This document shows, piece after piece, positions 22,950 through 34,427 of a stretch of 64,000 nucleotides of DNA (positions within the stretch are counted from its first letter, which is position 1; every line of letters starts with the position of its first letter). The DNA comes from Bradysia coprophila. Its lineage: Eukaryota; Arthropoda; Insecta; Diptera; Sciaridae. Below the pieces are notes generated by a model. That model saw only the letters and a list, made by a program, of their open reading frames with translations. It was not told the origin of the DNA and made no database searches. The position numbers were made by a program, and so were the translations under genes. The stretch spans positions 11,977,739 to 12,041,738 of the forward strand of contig NC_050735.1 of NCBI RefSeq assembly GCF_014529535.1, in the 5' to 3' direction.

Positions 22950-24986
22950 TTAGTCACTGCTAAAATTTGGAAATTGTGTTTCGTCGGTATGATTGTGGAT
23001 GTGGCTTTCCGGTATTGTTACGCCACCAGTGTCCAATAGAGTGTCATGCGAAATTGAATCGGTACTTTCCAGTGGTAAAAAGCAGTCCGATGACACCTGG
23101 ATGGCACAAAGTTACGAATTACAATAATTTTCCTCGACTACTCCGAATAGTCGGGAGTCGTGACTCAGGCCACAAAAATTACCTCAACAATTCGCTTCGG
23201 CTTATCGGTTAATGACTTCTGGCGTTTCCGGTGTGAATGTTCCGCATTGTTACCGCTTCGATTTGCTAAAATATTTTGGGCGGTTAGTAGCCAGTTTGAA
23301 GTGGAAAATGTTTCTGATGAGCACCCGTCAATTACCTCGCACAGTTAACGTTTGAAATTTGTGACCCTGTTTGTGTCTATTGAGAACGCCCACATTCAGT
23401 GAGACGAATGGACAGTCTTCACATTGGATGAGCTTGTAGCTGTTGGGATGATATTTCTTCAAATGCGATTTCAGCGTAGACGACTGTATCGATCTGTAGT
23501 CACAATCTTGGCAATTGTACTTCCACTGTTCCTTCTGCAAAAGATTTCGACATTAAGGACGTGTTCGGGGATCGGAAAAGAAGGGGTCCAAAACTACATT
23601 CTGATGGCGAAGTTCATGCTTCTTTATAACACTCGGATCGGCTGCTTTGAACTGACAGAATTGGCAGGAGATCGGCTTCTCGCCGGTATGCTGCCTCAAA
23701 TGGATCATGTGCGTCACCTTCCTGGCCGACTTATGGCCGCAAACGTTGCAGATGAACGGTTTGATTTGACTGTGTACGGTTTTGATGTGTTTGGACAACA
23801 CCTTGGAGTTGGCAAACATGTTGTGGCAAATTTCGCATTTCTTCTTCACATACCAGCGCATCTGGTTGCTGTTGTCGTTCTGATGATGTGTGATGTTGTG
23901 CACTCGCAGTTGTGAAAATTGTTTGAAGATTTTCGGACAGTTCGAACAGGCGAATCCTTTTGTGGCTCCATGGACTTGTAGATGTCTGAATATTTGGACT
24001 GAAATGGGGTTTTTTGGAAATGTTGGACAAATGAAAGATATTCAGAACTCACCACATAAGCCAGCTGGTTGGTAGTGTGCCGCAGATGATAAATAAAAAG
24101 GAATTAGTGTGTGACAGTGCCTGTAGGTGGAACAAGGCAGTATACTGTTCGGGATCTCCCCAACTCAGTATACAGCCTTGAGGTCGATCTAGGGAATAAT
24201 AATTACCTTTGTACGAGCAGAAAATGCACTTGAGTAGGTCAACGTCGATTTTGTGGTGTTTGTACAGATGCTGTCCGAACGAAATTGGATCATGAAAATA
24301 TCTTAATCTTTTGAAATATTAAACATACCGCTGAACAGTTGCGCCAGGTCTTAGCGACAGCCTGACATTCAAAGCATTTGAATTCGTTGTTGTTGAGGGT
24401 ATGGCATCGTTCATGATACGATTTACTATCTTCCGTTTCAAAGCGCTTACTACAGCCTTTAACCGAGCACCTGTAAAACAGCAAAACCCTAAATTAAGCC
24501 GGTTCCATGGTGTCGTAATCATGGTCATCATCCTTCATACTTCAATACAAATGAACTTTTCAGCTTCAATTGCAGCTCCCTCAACGATATCGGTCGATGC
24601 AGTTCTTTGTCCGTGTCCTTCCTACTATTCGGCTCGACCACTTCCAATGGCGGAGCAATTTGCTGAGGACTGGGCTCATGAACAATTGGAATGCAACCAT
24701 GATCGGTAATCATATGATCTTTCACTAATTGCCGGGACACGAACACGGAAAAACACAGACTACACACGTAACGCTCGTCCAGTTCTGCTGGTGGTGGTTC
24801 GCTGACCACCGGATCATTGTAGGTCGGAGTCGATTTGACATGATTGGAACGGTAGTGGGCGACCAACAGCAGTTTCTCGTCGGTTATGAAATCACAGAAT
24901 TTACACTTGAAGATTATTTGAGCGATTTCGGCTAAAATCCGGTCGATTGCTTGGTCTTCCATTGACTTTTTTAGTAGTGATGTCAT
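22950..24986 (-). CDS. C2H2 zinc-finger protein, 11 fingers
   Basis: Eight exons on the minus strand: 24986-24541, 24470-24329, 24270-24207, 24064-24053, 23998-23598, 23534-23336, 23265-23183, 23096-22950 (1494 nt, 497 residues). Eleven C2H2 fingers run from FKCKFC (residue 26 on) to IQCEDC, each with 12 residues between the last Cys and first His. Only one TGEKP-type linker (HTGEKP) occurs, so the array is of the dispersed type. A Pro/acidic linker separates fingers 2 and 3. The tail after the fingers is basic (RKRQKSLTDKPKR, a likely nuclear signal) and then Ser/Thr/acidic. It is presumably a nuclear DNA-binding regulator, with unknown target and no orthologue named. The start is MTSLLKKSMEDQ; MEDQ at 24962 is an alternative. 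Two fingers are completed only across introns, which supports the splicing. Confidence 0.85.
24053..24064 (-). other. 12-nt microexon inside a zinc finger
   Basis: On the minus strand AACCAG | 12 nt | GTGAGT. The phases (1 in, 1 out) fit both neighbours, and the four residues AGLC restore the x12 spacing of finger CIFCSYK...RHLQVH. Skipping it stays in frame but leaves only 8 residues between Cys and His. Confidence 0.7.
24133..24180. mobile_element. 48-bp CAAGGC MITE in a zinc-finger intron
   Basis: CAAGGCAGTATACTG faces CAGTATACAGCCTTG. The flanks AGGTGGAA and AGGTCGAT agree at 6 of 8 positions. It lies in the 142-nt intron just upstream of the microexon. Confidence 0.65.
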
Positions 24987-25329
24987 TTGGAGCGTTGAGA
25001 TGCAACGGTTTCGGGAAAATTTATTTCGAATTCCCCATTTTCCACTCGTGATATTTATAAACAAACCGTTGACACTGAAGCGGGATTGTAAACATAAGTC
25101 ATTGGACATTTATTATAGGGTGGCCAAGCACTCCGAACCACAGAGATTTTTTTTTTAGTCAGCTGATGAAAATGTAGTAAATAATTGACAGATAGATGGC
25201 ATTGCTTCGGACTATATGGAAGCGGGTGGTACGAATATTTCAATGTTCCACCTGAAAACTCATGCTACTAACACAAACAATCAAATCACTTTCGCTTTCC
25301 TTTCAGTTTTATGTAAGATACTCCGATAC

Positions 25330-27911
25330 TTAACGAGAAAGTATTTCTTCCATCGACTCCATCGTTCTGCTCAATTTCTTCTCCAATTGCACCAATCGCT
25401 CTTTGCTTCTTCTAACCGACGCATAGTTCAAATTCCTTACTGTTCCGGCGGTACGTTTATCTCGGAGCACGTGGAATTCCCCGCGCAAAAAGTCCCAGAA
25501 CGAAAACTTTTCCTGCACAATCGATTTCGCCTCGTTACGCACATTCGAAAAGTAATTGCACGAAATGGTGATGATCATATTCATCAGATAGATGGCAATG
25601 GCGCTCAGCGAAACAATGAATAGCAGCAACTCAAGCCAATTGCTGCCCGAGAAAATTTCGGTAGAACTCAGTCGGTCCGTGATGAACCCGAATAAAATGG
25701 CAAGCAAGGACGAAAAGGATTTTGTCATTGACGAAAATGATGCGGACTTGGAACTATTCAATTGGTAGAATAGCGTAGCGAAGCATGCAAGAAACAGGAA
25801 CGTTATAACGGTCGAAGCAGCTAGATCCTTAGCCGCATTGACTAGTGTCGTCGAGAAGACGCGAAAAATGAAAATGAAATTCAAAATCTTCCAAATTCGG
25901 ATCGTACTGATGCAGACCAAGACACCAGTCCACCACAGCAGAAATTGATCCAATAGTCCGGCATAAACGAAGCTTACGAATTCATTGTTTCGTGTTTCAT
26001 CCAACAATCGCAGCAACGACCGCACATATTCGTTTCGAACGAAAAATATTGTAACGACACCCACACTTTGTGCCACAATGATCAGGTCGACAATGTTCCA
26101 CATTTCTGTAAAGTATTGCCGCCGGTTCGATTGCAACAAATTCACAACAATTCGCCATATAAATGCGATGACTATCGCCACGTAAGACATGAAAATGAAT
26201 ATCGTGGCTGCAGACAGATTTTCAATGATCGTAAGCAACTGAACGGACTGAATGTTGTAGCTCAATTCGAAGTATCCGACCTGAGTTCTTTCGGCAATCA
26301 ATGTAATTACGTTGAAGAGGTTCGAATCGACCCCTGAAACAGGCTTAGATATTGCGGAAGGCTCACAGGACATACTAATTTCAAAGGCTTACCATAAGTG
26401 GTGAACTCAATAAAAACCACTCTCGTTCGTGCATCGATCCAGTTGTGTTTTCTTAGAAACTTGAGAACTACCAAACTATTGGCCATGGTTCGACCAAAAT
26501 TACATACGTAACCGCCTCCTGTATACAGCTTAGTTTTACCGAACTGAGAAATCGTTTGCGACTCAAAAGAATTCTGGTAGATCCACGGCTGTAGAATACG
26601 CCAATATTTGTCTTTCGAGCGAATGTTTGACTGAGATTTCCAGGACGGGTCATAGTTCGTTCTATCTTCAGTTTTATCATCTAACACTGGCAGACAATTG
26701 TTGGTCGTGAGTAAACCATTGGATTTACAGACATCATTCTTCACTCTTTGTTGTCTTAATCTGGCAATTCCTAAGATCTTCATCCGTTCGTCCTTTAGCC
26801 AACCGTTTGATGATCGATTGCTGGATGCTGTGATCAAGGTTATTCAAACAGAACGTCTTAGAATGAATATATAGGAGAGGGGAGGTGTAGAAGATGTGAT
26901 CTCAGGTTATTTCATGCCATTAATAAAAACGTTCCAAGTTATCTACGAATCTGCGCTATCCCCATCTCATTCAAACTGTAAGTCGTCCACATCAAATGTG
27001 AAGTTCCACAAACCATTTCACGCTACTAGAGTGAAAGAGACTCTTTTGTGTGACGAAGGGGAAATGGGTGTCATAAATTCAATAAATTGGAATACTCTAA
27101 TTTCACTCAATTTTCAATAGGTGCAAATAGCATCCACAACAATACAGCGACTATTTCCATCCGGGTGCAAATAGCATTAATATTCCGCAAAGAAATGAAC
27201 CTCACCTGTGTGTATCGTTGGCAAAAAATCAAATTCCAAATATTCGAGAAGCAATCCATTATCAATTGGCTCTCGCGTTTCATTATTGAAGTAGCGCTGA
27301 CTCATAAATTGTCTGACCGACGATCGCATGCTATAAAAGGCAAAACGGTCCCGGGAGCTTAGCACAACCAACGTTAATATCGTTAAGTAAATCGCAAACA
27401 TAAACAGGTCCGTCATCAGGTCAGCGTATTGGACGACATAAGTTTTTTTCATGCGCATCCGAGCCCGTTGTCCAGCTTTACAAATATTGCCAAGTCTACT
27501 CTTCAGCAGAAACAGGTCCAGATTTTGCTGGAGTCTTTCGCTTTTAGTCAGTTCAGGATTTTCGGTAACAATTTCTTCGTTGATGGAACTGCGACCAATG
27601 TGCACAGGCGCTAAACGTTGAGTCTTGCATATCGAAACACCTAACATGCAAACGAGTTCAATGAAAACGATCACCAGTCCACAGATTGAGAATGCAGCAA
27701 AAACAATCAGACTGTTAATGTAGCCGATCGAGTTTCCCAGTAGTAACAAAATGACAGTCGCAACCGTAGTGGATGTGGCAACAATACATCGGATTGAAAG
27801 TTTGAAGAATTTCATTTTGTATTGAAAATAAGTCCTAAGTAACGTGTAGCGAGCACTGGAAGTGACAATGTAGAAACGCAATGTCGTACGAAAAGCAATG
27901 ACTGCTGACAT
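25330..27911 (-). CDS. Polycystin-family (PKD/TRPP, brivido-like) channel
   Basis: Exons on the minus strand: 27911-27206, 26827-26393, 26333-25330 (2145 nt, 714 residues from the chosen ATG). Order: two membrane segments (VATSTTVATVILLLLGN and LIVFAAFSICGLVIVFIEL), a basic loop, a third segment (LFMFAIYLTILTLVVL), and the polycystin extracellular domain. That domain carries the hallmarks ILGIARLRQQRV, GGGYVCNFGR and DARTRVVFIEFTTY. Five more membrane segments follow, with a pore-like stretch FSSLLAILFGF, then a C-terminal coiled coil (ERLVQLEKKLSRTMESMEE). Such proteins are cation channels of cilia or sensory neurons. Segments before the first listed TM resemble PKD1-type architecture. The ORF is closed off upstream by a stop beside a MITE at 27969, so the true 5' end is uncertain. 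It could be brivido-like or PKD1-like rather than Pkd2. Confidence 0.82.
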
Positions 27912-27968
27912 TGAAATTCTCAACCAGTTTTTTTTGGTCAAATTTTGAGTCACAAATTGTGGTCATTT

Positions 27969-28240
27969 CCAAGGTAAATATAGTGAGGAGGTAATGCCAC
28001 TCAGACGCGCGGCCTAGCACATAAGTTCGATGCCAATGACATCTTTTTTTAAAATGGTTGACTACGATTTACTTGTGTTTCACAAAAATATTTTCAGTTG
28101 TGAGATACAGATGGCTCGACTTTCTATTCCATTTTTTGATTTCAACAAAGGAATGAGATGGCGTTTGTATCGAACTTTCGTGCCACCGCACATCTGATTC
28201 GGTTATATATGGCATTACCTCCTCACTATATTTACCTTGG
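27969..28240. mobile_element. 272-bp MITE next to the polycystin 5' end
   Basis: Terminal repeats of 30 bp begin CCAAGGTAAATATAGTGAGG. Both flanks read TCATTT (8 bp if the terminal GG is counted as target). It shares its right half with 15984-16072. Confidence 0.85.
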
Positions 28241-29004
28241 TCATTTCACCATAACATGTGTCACTTAAGTCATGTCATATACTTGAGATTGCTGTCATTT
28301 CATCATGAATCGTTTTACTTAAGTCAGTTTGAGTTTCACATTTCAAAGAAAAATTTCATCATTGACCTACAAGATACCGACAGGCACGGGCAATGAGAAA
28401 TGAATGACAGGAGAGGATACACCAAAAGAAGTCTGACTCAGCCTGTTTTTTTTCTTCAAAATTTTAAAGGAAAACAAAGTTCTTGAAAGTGTTCTTTCCT
28501 TTGAAAATGTACGAGGTTTTCCAGGTGGATACGCAAACTATCATGGTCCCTAATTACTTTGAGATTCTTTCATTACCGAAACATTTTACTGTGCCATTGA
28601 TAAATTGACTTGTTATTCGTGGGTTATTATGCCATGTATGGACTAGGAGAACTAGGAGCGAAATTAGTATGAGTCAAATACCGGTTCTCTCAACAATTTT
28701 CTCACAGGTAGTTCGTCCGAAAACTCTTCACTCAACTTTTACTTGATGTGAACCGATTCAATGAGCCGTTTGGTTTATAAATCGGACAATTGGTTTTCTA
28801 TTTGTCTGCGGTCAGGCGTACACTGGCCATACTACGAATACAGGCGATCATAGAAGGACCCTCTGAGTTTTTGTATGAAAATTTGTAATTGTTGGAGCTT
28901 TTACACTAGGGTGTAGCGGTTTTTACAAAATGTCTTAGTTTTTTTGAGGCTCAGCCGGAAACCCACTCAGCTGGTCCGTCTGATCATTTTATGGAAGAAT
29001 TTTT
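28241..29004. other. Intergenic, nothing supported
   Basis: No gene or clear repeat recognised beyond a short CAGCTGGTCC motif near 28969 that also occurs in the MITE at 43147. Confidence 0.35.
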
Positions 29005-29712
29005 AGCCCCGTACGAAGTACAAAGGGGCTTATAGGATTACGATGCCGTGTGTAATTGATGGAATTCGAAGCAGACGGTAAGGGCAAAGTGTTTGCCTAT
29101 GTTCATAGATGACGAATCCGCAGTAAAAATTTTGTCTGTCCGTCTGTCCTTCTGTCCGTCACGTCGATATCTTGAGTAAATCAAATCCGATTTCAAAAAT
29201 TTTTTTTCCCCTGAAAGATAGTCAAAATAGTGAGGCTAAGTTCGAAGATGGGCATATTCGGGTCGGCCCTTCGTGAGTTAGGGCCACCTAAGTGATTTAA
29301 GGTCTTTTGGTGATATTTATGGCAAAACAAACGATGGAAATGTAAATGGCACGGCAAATGATAGGTATTGTCAATACCAATCCAGGAAAAAAAAGTGTTA
29401 TTAAATCGGGTGAGTGGACCGTGAGTTAGGGCCTTAGAAGTGAAATGCTACTAGGGTCCTATGTGTATTTTACATTTACATAGAACTCGAGTAAATTTCA
29501 TTCGTTTTTCGTAATTTTTGTTTAATTTAGAAGGTAATCGAAGGCCGAATAGAATGTAGTTGAAAAAAAAAATTTGGGTCCTCGGACTAAGGCCGGTACT
29601 AGGGCCCTATGTGTATTTATACTCAATAAATAAAATTTTTAGGGCGATTTGAAATTTTTGTTTCATTTGAAAGGAACGTCGTACGGGGCTTCGTAATTGC
29701 GCAATGCGCAAT
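29005..29712 (+). mobile_element. Unclassified repeat, family 2
   Basis: A relative of family 1. The left hairpin (29005-29030) is AGCCCC-GTAC-GAA-GTAC-AAA-GGGGCT. A CCGTCTGTCC run, a CTTGAGTAAA...ATCCGATTT module and GGCTAAGTTCGAAGATG follow. The right palindrome ATTGCGCAATGCGCAAT is at 29696-29712. A further related tail, TACGGGGCTCAGTCGCAGCA, lies near 29795. No ORF is conserved. Confidence 0.7.
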
Positions 29713-30253
29713 TTGTAAGATGTACACATTACATAATAATTTTACTTTAACTACATTAACCGGCGCAATAGGCTTACGGTCAAAGTAGGGTTTGTACGGG
29801 GCTCAGTCGCAGCAAACGCTCCGACTGTTCTGATGGCTCGTTTTTTTTGGACTGGCACTACCTGACACTTTAAAGAACTTTAAAAAAAAGTCTTTTTTAC
29901 TTTAAAATTTTCTAGATAACTTGTTGAGTCGGCAGAGGTGGGTATAGAAGTCCGACTTGACATTTTGGAAAAGTTGACACACCCTACTACGATCAATGAC
30001 GGAATCGCCCACATCCACATCACAAATGCATAACGGATAGCATTGAACTCGTTGATCGCTTAAAATGTCGTGCCAACAATAGATATATCAAATTTGTACA
30101 TGATTTTCTTTACTAACATCATCATCACAATCAACTTTACACGCTCCGCTCGCAAAAATAAATTAGTTTCTACAATCGAAAATGTGTCCACTTGACTTCA
30201 TTGTACCGTACAACAGCAATGATCGTATTCATAGCTGCTAAAATTCTTTCCAC

Positions 30254-30259
30254 TTTATT
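30254..30259 (-). terminator. Poly(A) signal overlapping the MMADHC stop
   Basis: AATAAA on the minus strand contains the stop codon TAA. Confidence 0.5.
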
Positions 30260-31509
30260 TCCATTGCCATTCGTCACTGTCGAATGTACCCTCATCATCC
30301 GTATCGTTTACGTTCTTCGCATTATCCAGTAATATCTTAAGCGAAACGTCCATTCGGATCATTTTCCTCAGTTGGGCCGGATCGGATTCGGCATTGGTGA
30401 AAATGGTGCCACAAAATTTCTTACCAACATTCGTCGTCATTACCGTACAATCATCAATTTTCTCGTAATTGAATCTACAGTCGGCTTCGATATTGGTATC
30501 GATGTTTGTTCGATGCTTGGCGAAAAATAGTCTCCCACTGAATGGGTTAACGAAATCGCACCTGTTGATGAAATGGAACAACAAGAAAAAAAAAACGAAA
30601 TTTAATATGGTTCACGTTTACCACTGAAAATTGTTTGTCATAGTTACATGTATCCCTCGTAGTGCAGACGTCTGCAAATTTCAGTTGCGGCTATCACAAA
30701 CTGTAGTTTGGAAGAACAGAAAGTGGAAAATTAGTGTAAAACCGTTGCATTCGTCGTGCAAATGAAAATAACAAAATTGCTAAGAGACAAGCGAATGGAG
30801 CTACACCATCCAGAGAACAGAAACTCTTTTCGAAACTCTGGTTTCTGTATGGCCTTCGTTCAATTTTAAATACTTCAAGTCATGGACACGGAAGAAACTT
30901 TTGTACGAAACTTAAAAGCAAAAAAAATCTAATTACGTTTCTGGCACCTTGCTCGATTTCCGTATCTTTCTCGTACGATAGCGTTATAATCGTTTCTGCC
31001 TTCCGTAACAATTCCTTAACTTTATATTTAATCAGTGCTGGACATGGTTCGACAGAAAAGCGAAATTTGTCGGGCTCCTATCGGGAAACGTTCATAATTT
31101 ATTGGTGATGCGGTTGACAACGACAATCATTTCAAATTGACACAATTTTTACCTCCGACTTGAAATCGATTAGATTTTCTAGTTTGACGTTCTTTTCGAT
31201 CGTTTTGGGATTTTGCCATGCTAGTCCCATCGCGTTTGGCAGGAAAAATCGATTACCTGAAAATGATGATCGAAACGCTTGAGATGTTCGGTGTACGTGC
31301 CGTTAAATGTCACATTTACCTCTCGGATTGAATAATTCCCAGTTTGGTCCGCCTTCGTGAAGAGGATCTTTTTTACTTAGTCCTGCATCGGACATCAATT
31401 TGTATAAGCTTAAAATATCCTTTGATTTACTGTCTTGTGAATAATATGCGACTGGTCTAAGAAATCCGTTTTTTATTATCAATCTACTGGTGGTGCGAAT
31501 TTTCCACAT
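30255..31509 (-). CDS. MMADHC: MMADHC, cobalamin trafficking protein CblD
   Basis: Five exons on the minus strand: 31509-31320, 31256-31153, 31077-30937, 30700-30648, 30561-30255 (795 nt, 264 residues; the human protein is 296). MWKIRTTSRLIIKNGFLRP looks like a mitochondrial presequence. Family blocks follow: ELFNPRGNRFFLPNAMGLAW, then FVIAATEICRRLHYEGYMCD-FVNPFSGRLFF, and GTIFTNAESD. The family carries vitamin B12 handled by MMACHC to cytosolic methionine synthase and mitochondrial methylmalonyl-CoA mutase. The C-terminus is unusually acidic (DTDDEGTFDSDE). The start is the first ATG of the exon; a splice acceptor (CTTCGTAG) 30 nt upstream suggests a 5' UTR intron. The stop codon lies inside an AATAAA. 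All splice phases agree. Confidence 0.88.
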
Positions 31510-32150
31510 CTTCGACTTAAATTCCTTCAAGTCCTACGAAGCAGAATTATTTTCTATATACTTTGGTCTGTCAAGGTTGTTGTTGTTGAACGTTTTGACG
31601 TGAATGACATTCGGGATACGTTCCATTCTATCATCATCTTCTAAAGATTTTCTGATGTTTTGGTGGAAAGTACGCAACGTGATATGTAGATGGCCCAATT
31701 TTTCGATACATTTACACAATAAGATTTTGAGCGCAATTTTTTTTTTTTTTATAAATATAATCTATTATCATCCCGTAACATCGTTGGGTGGAATACAAAA
31801 TTGGCAGATACCTTTAGCAAATCTATCACAGTTAATCATCATTCTTAACAAATAAGTAAGTCAAAGTTAATCATAAAATTCGTCAAAATTTACAAAAATG
31901 TAGCGTAAAAGAAGAATAAAGAAAACATCACAAATGTCATCACAGTCTCAGTTAATAAAAATAAAAGGAGAAAAGGCACAAAAGTTCTCCCTCTCGTTCA
32001 TGACTTTAAGTTTCACTTCAGCTTTGAATGCATCCAGGTTCCTAAGTTGCCGTATTTGAGAACTAAGTCGATTGTATTCTCTAATAGAAATCTGCAATTG
32101 GCTACGTCGTCTAGACGAACGCGTAGAAATGTCTGTATTGCCTTAAAGTT
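31510..32150. other. Intergenic / possible MMADHC 5' UTR
   Basis: A 61-codon minus-strand ORF at 31534-31719 has no recognised similarity and lies out of frame with MMADHC. It may be part of a leader exon. The rest shows nothing. Confidence 0.35.
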
Positions 32151-32281
32151 AACACACACTAGCATAAAGTGCCAGTTGGGAATATGATATTTCTATTGTT
32201 AAAACCGGCTTTAACCGATTTTAGCTGATTTAAACAATAGAAATATCGTTTTCCCGATGACACTAGATGCAAATGTGTGTT
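32151..32281. mobile_element. 131-bp MITE
   Basis: Arms ATGATATTTCTATTGTT / AACAATAGAAATATCGTT and outer AACACACACTAGCAT / ATGCAAATGTGTGTT surround a short AACCG-rich loop. Confidence 0.7.
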
Positions 32282-32614
32282 GATCTTTATTTGACATGGG
32301 CAGTATTCTCCGTCGACCTACAAGTGGGAGTTTTATGAACTTAATAATCTTATATGGACTCTCGATCCACTCAACTGTTCAAATATTGCTGCTGGGCGCC
32401 TTCTTGACTTTGAGACATAATTTTGAGAAAATCTTTCAAAGATTTTGATTTCATCAATTTGAGGCAGGTGTAGCACTTTCTAGCAGACACATAAAAACCA
32501 AAAAAAGTCTGTTCACAAAACTAGAGGAAGATCTATTTCTATTCGGAATAATCATCGACAGCATGTTTGCCAACTGATGATGAACGATTACAACGATTAA
32601 CAATCAAACTCTTA

Positions 32615-32825
32615 AGTATAGTTTCCACTTAAAAAGAGCACTCCGTTTAGCCTCCGTTTACATGACAGTTCTAAAATATAACAAAGGAACTGTCACGCAA
32701 ACGGAGTAAAAAATTGAAATAATTCAATTTCCACTCCGTTTGCGTGACAGTTCTTTTGTTTTATTTTACAACTGTCATGTAGACGGATGCTAAACGGAGA
32801 GCTCTTTTTAAGTGGAAACTATACT
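32615..32825. mobile_element. 211-bp MITE with TTA target duplication
   Basis: Ends AGTATAGTTTCCACTT / AAGTGGAAACTATACT and inner arms with CTCCGTTTGCGTGACAGTTC are nearly symmetric. TTA flanks both sides (32612-32614, 32826-32828), as in PIF/Harbinger elements. Confidence 0.75.
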
Positions 32826-33014
32826 TTAAAAGTTATAAACAGCAAATGAAACCTGACGAAACTTAGAACAAAAACCAACTATCACTACAAAAAACTTGAA
32901 TAAGAAAAGTAACGATCGCGTCTTAGCAATACTGAAACCAATCTTCATCCAACTACCCGGCTATGGTATCAGAAAACATATCGTCGGCAACATAACTAAA
33001 GGGCGTATCTACTA

Positions 33015-33310
33015 TATCTCAGAAATTACTGAACTGATTTTGATAAACTTTTTTCCCTTGAAAGACAGTGAAAAATTATGAATTTTGAGACCGATATAGG
33101 TTCAATCGACCATATGGTTCGGAAGATATTTTCGAAAAACTGAAAAAAACCCTTTTTTTAAACAAAACTTCTAAGACATTTGAGCCGATTTTGATAAAAT
33201 TTTATTTTTCTCTGAACGGTAGTAAAAAATAATGAATTTTGAGCTCGACATGAAGTCAATCTGCCATACGGCTCGGAAGTTATTGTGGAAAAACTGAAAA
33301 GGCTTTAGAG
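33015..33310 (+). repeat. Two tandem GATTTTGATAAA modules
   Basis: Two units of about 150 bp each contain CTGATTTTGATAAA-like, TTATGAATTTTGAG and CTCGGAAG...GGAAAAACTGAAAA blocks in order. The module resembles the ATCCGATTTT core of families 1 and 2. Confidence 0.6.
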
Positions 33311-33380
33311 AATACGACGAAAAATGCTGATTTCATTGAATTTTTTTTTATGCTCAAAATTCATAACTGCCTACTACCTT

Positions 33381-33999
33381 TCAGGAAAAAAAAAAGTTTT
33401 TCAAAATCACCTTACACTTATCAAAATTTAGCGGAAGGCGGTTACGGCAACACCAGCGATAGAGTGCGTCAACGTCACGCTGAAGCAACACACAATCGAG
33501 TATAGAGCTCACACGAAGAAATATCTTCAAGTCATCAGCAAACAACAGAAACTTGGCCGAAGCAAACACTGACGTGACGTCATTGACAAAAACAATAAAC
33601 AAAAGAGGACCAAGGTGACTACCTTGAGGAACTCCTGACGTAACGTCAAACGAACGTGACTTCCAACTCGACAACTTCACGTATTGGGAACGACCACTCA
33701 GGTACGAGTGAATCCAGCCGGGCAGACTTGAGTGAATGTCAATCTCTTTCAGCTTCTGCACTAGCAAGCTCTGAGACTCTCTATCGAACGCCTCACGTAT
33801 GTCAGTGTACACAGCGTCTAGCTGACAGCCGGACTCCATGACATTGACAGCCTCATTAACAAAATCCACTAGATTCGACGAAGTTGACCTCTTCCTCATA
33901 AATCCATGTTGCTTGAAAGACTCGACCCTCTTCAACTTACACATCAACTTACCGGCTACAATCGACTCAAAAAATTTCCCAATCGTAGAGACGGTGCCA
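33381..33999 (-). mobile_element. Non-LTR retrotransposon RT palm fragment
   Basis: The minus-strand translation gives Jockey/CR1-type RT motifs: SIVAGKLMCKL, QHGFMRKRSTSSNL, AVYTDIREAFD, SGVPQGSHLGPLLFIVFVND and the catalytic FADDLK. It is truncated at both ends, starts inside a family 3 repeat and stops at LNFDKCKV against an unrelated repeat. It is the palm half, whereas 8182-9258 carries the following part. Confidence 0.85.
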
Positions 34000-34192
34000 A
34001 AGCGTGTATGAAAATGTTTTTTTTACAGTGTTAAAATTTTTATGATACACTTTCCAGTTTCAGTACTCTATTAATGGTACCACTCATGCTTGAAGTGCGT
34101 TGAATCACAACATTTTCCAAAAAAGTGCCACATAACATTACAGTCACATCAAAATAATTTGCGTGTTTTTAGTTGTTTTTCTCAAGGCTGTA

Positions 34193-34419
34193 TACTATGG
34201 GGAGGTCACGCAGATACAGATACGCGGGTTACACACCACAGTTGATGATAAAATGGCCGATTTCATACAAAAATTCATCTACTCTGATGATTCTCGTCGT
34301 CTTAATGATGTGGTGAATTTTTTTACATGTAAAATCATCAGAAGTGGTGTGTTCCCGCGTATCTGACCGTATCTGACAAAATGGCGGTCTGCGTGACCTC
34401 CACAAAGTATACAGCCTTG
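34193..34419. mobile_element. CAAGGCTGTA MITE, 227 bp
   Basis: Terminal inverted repeats CAAGGCTGTATACT... are flanked by the exact octamer GTTTTTCT on both sides (34185-34192, 34420-34427), a hAT-type duplication. Confidence 0.9.
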
Positions 34420-34427
34420 GTTTTTCT

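Noticed and set aside
23424-23915. 163-codon plus-strand ORF
   Set aside because: Reverse strand of the zinc-finger exons. The spaced Cys/His codons on the minus strand explain it.
31534-31719. 61-codon ORF upstream of MMADHC as its N-terminus
   Set aside because: It stops before the MMADHC start and lies in another frame. MWKIRTTSR gives a better mitochondrial presequence.
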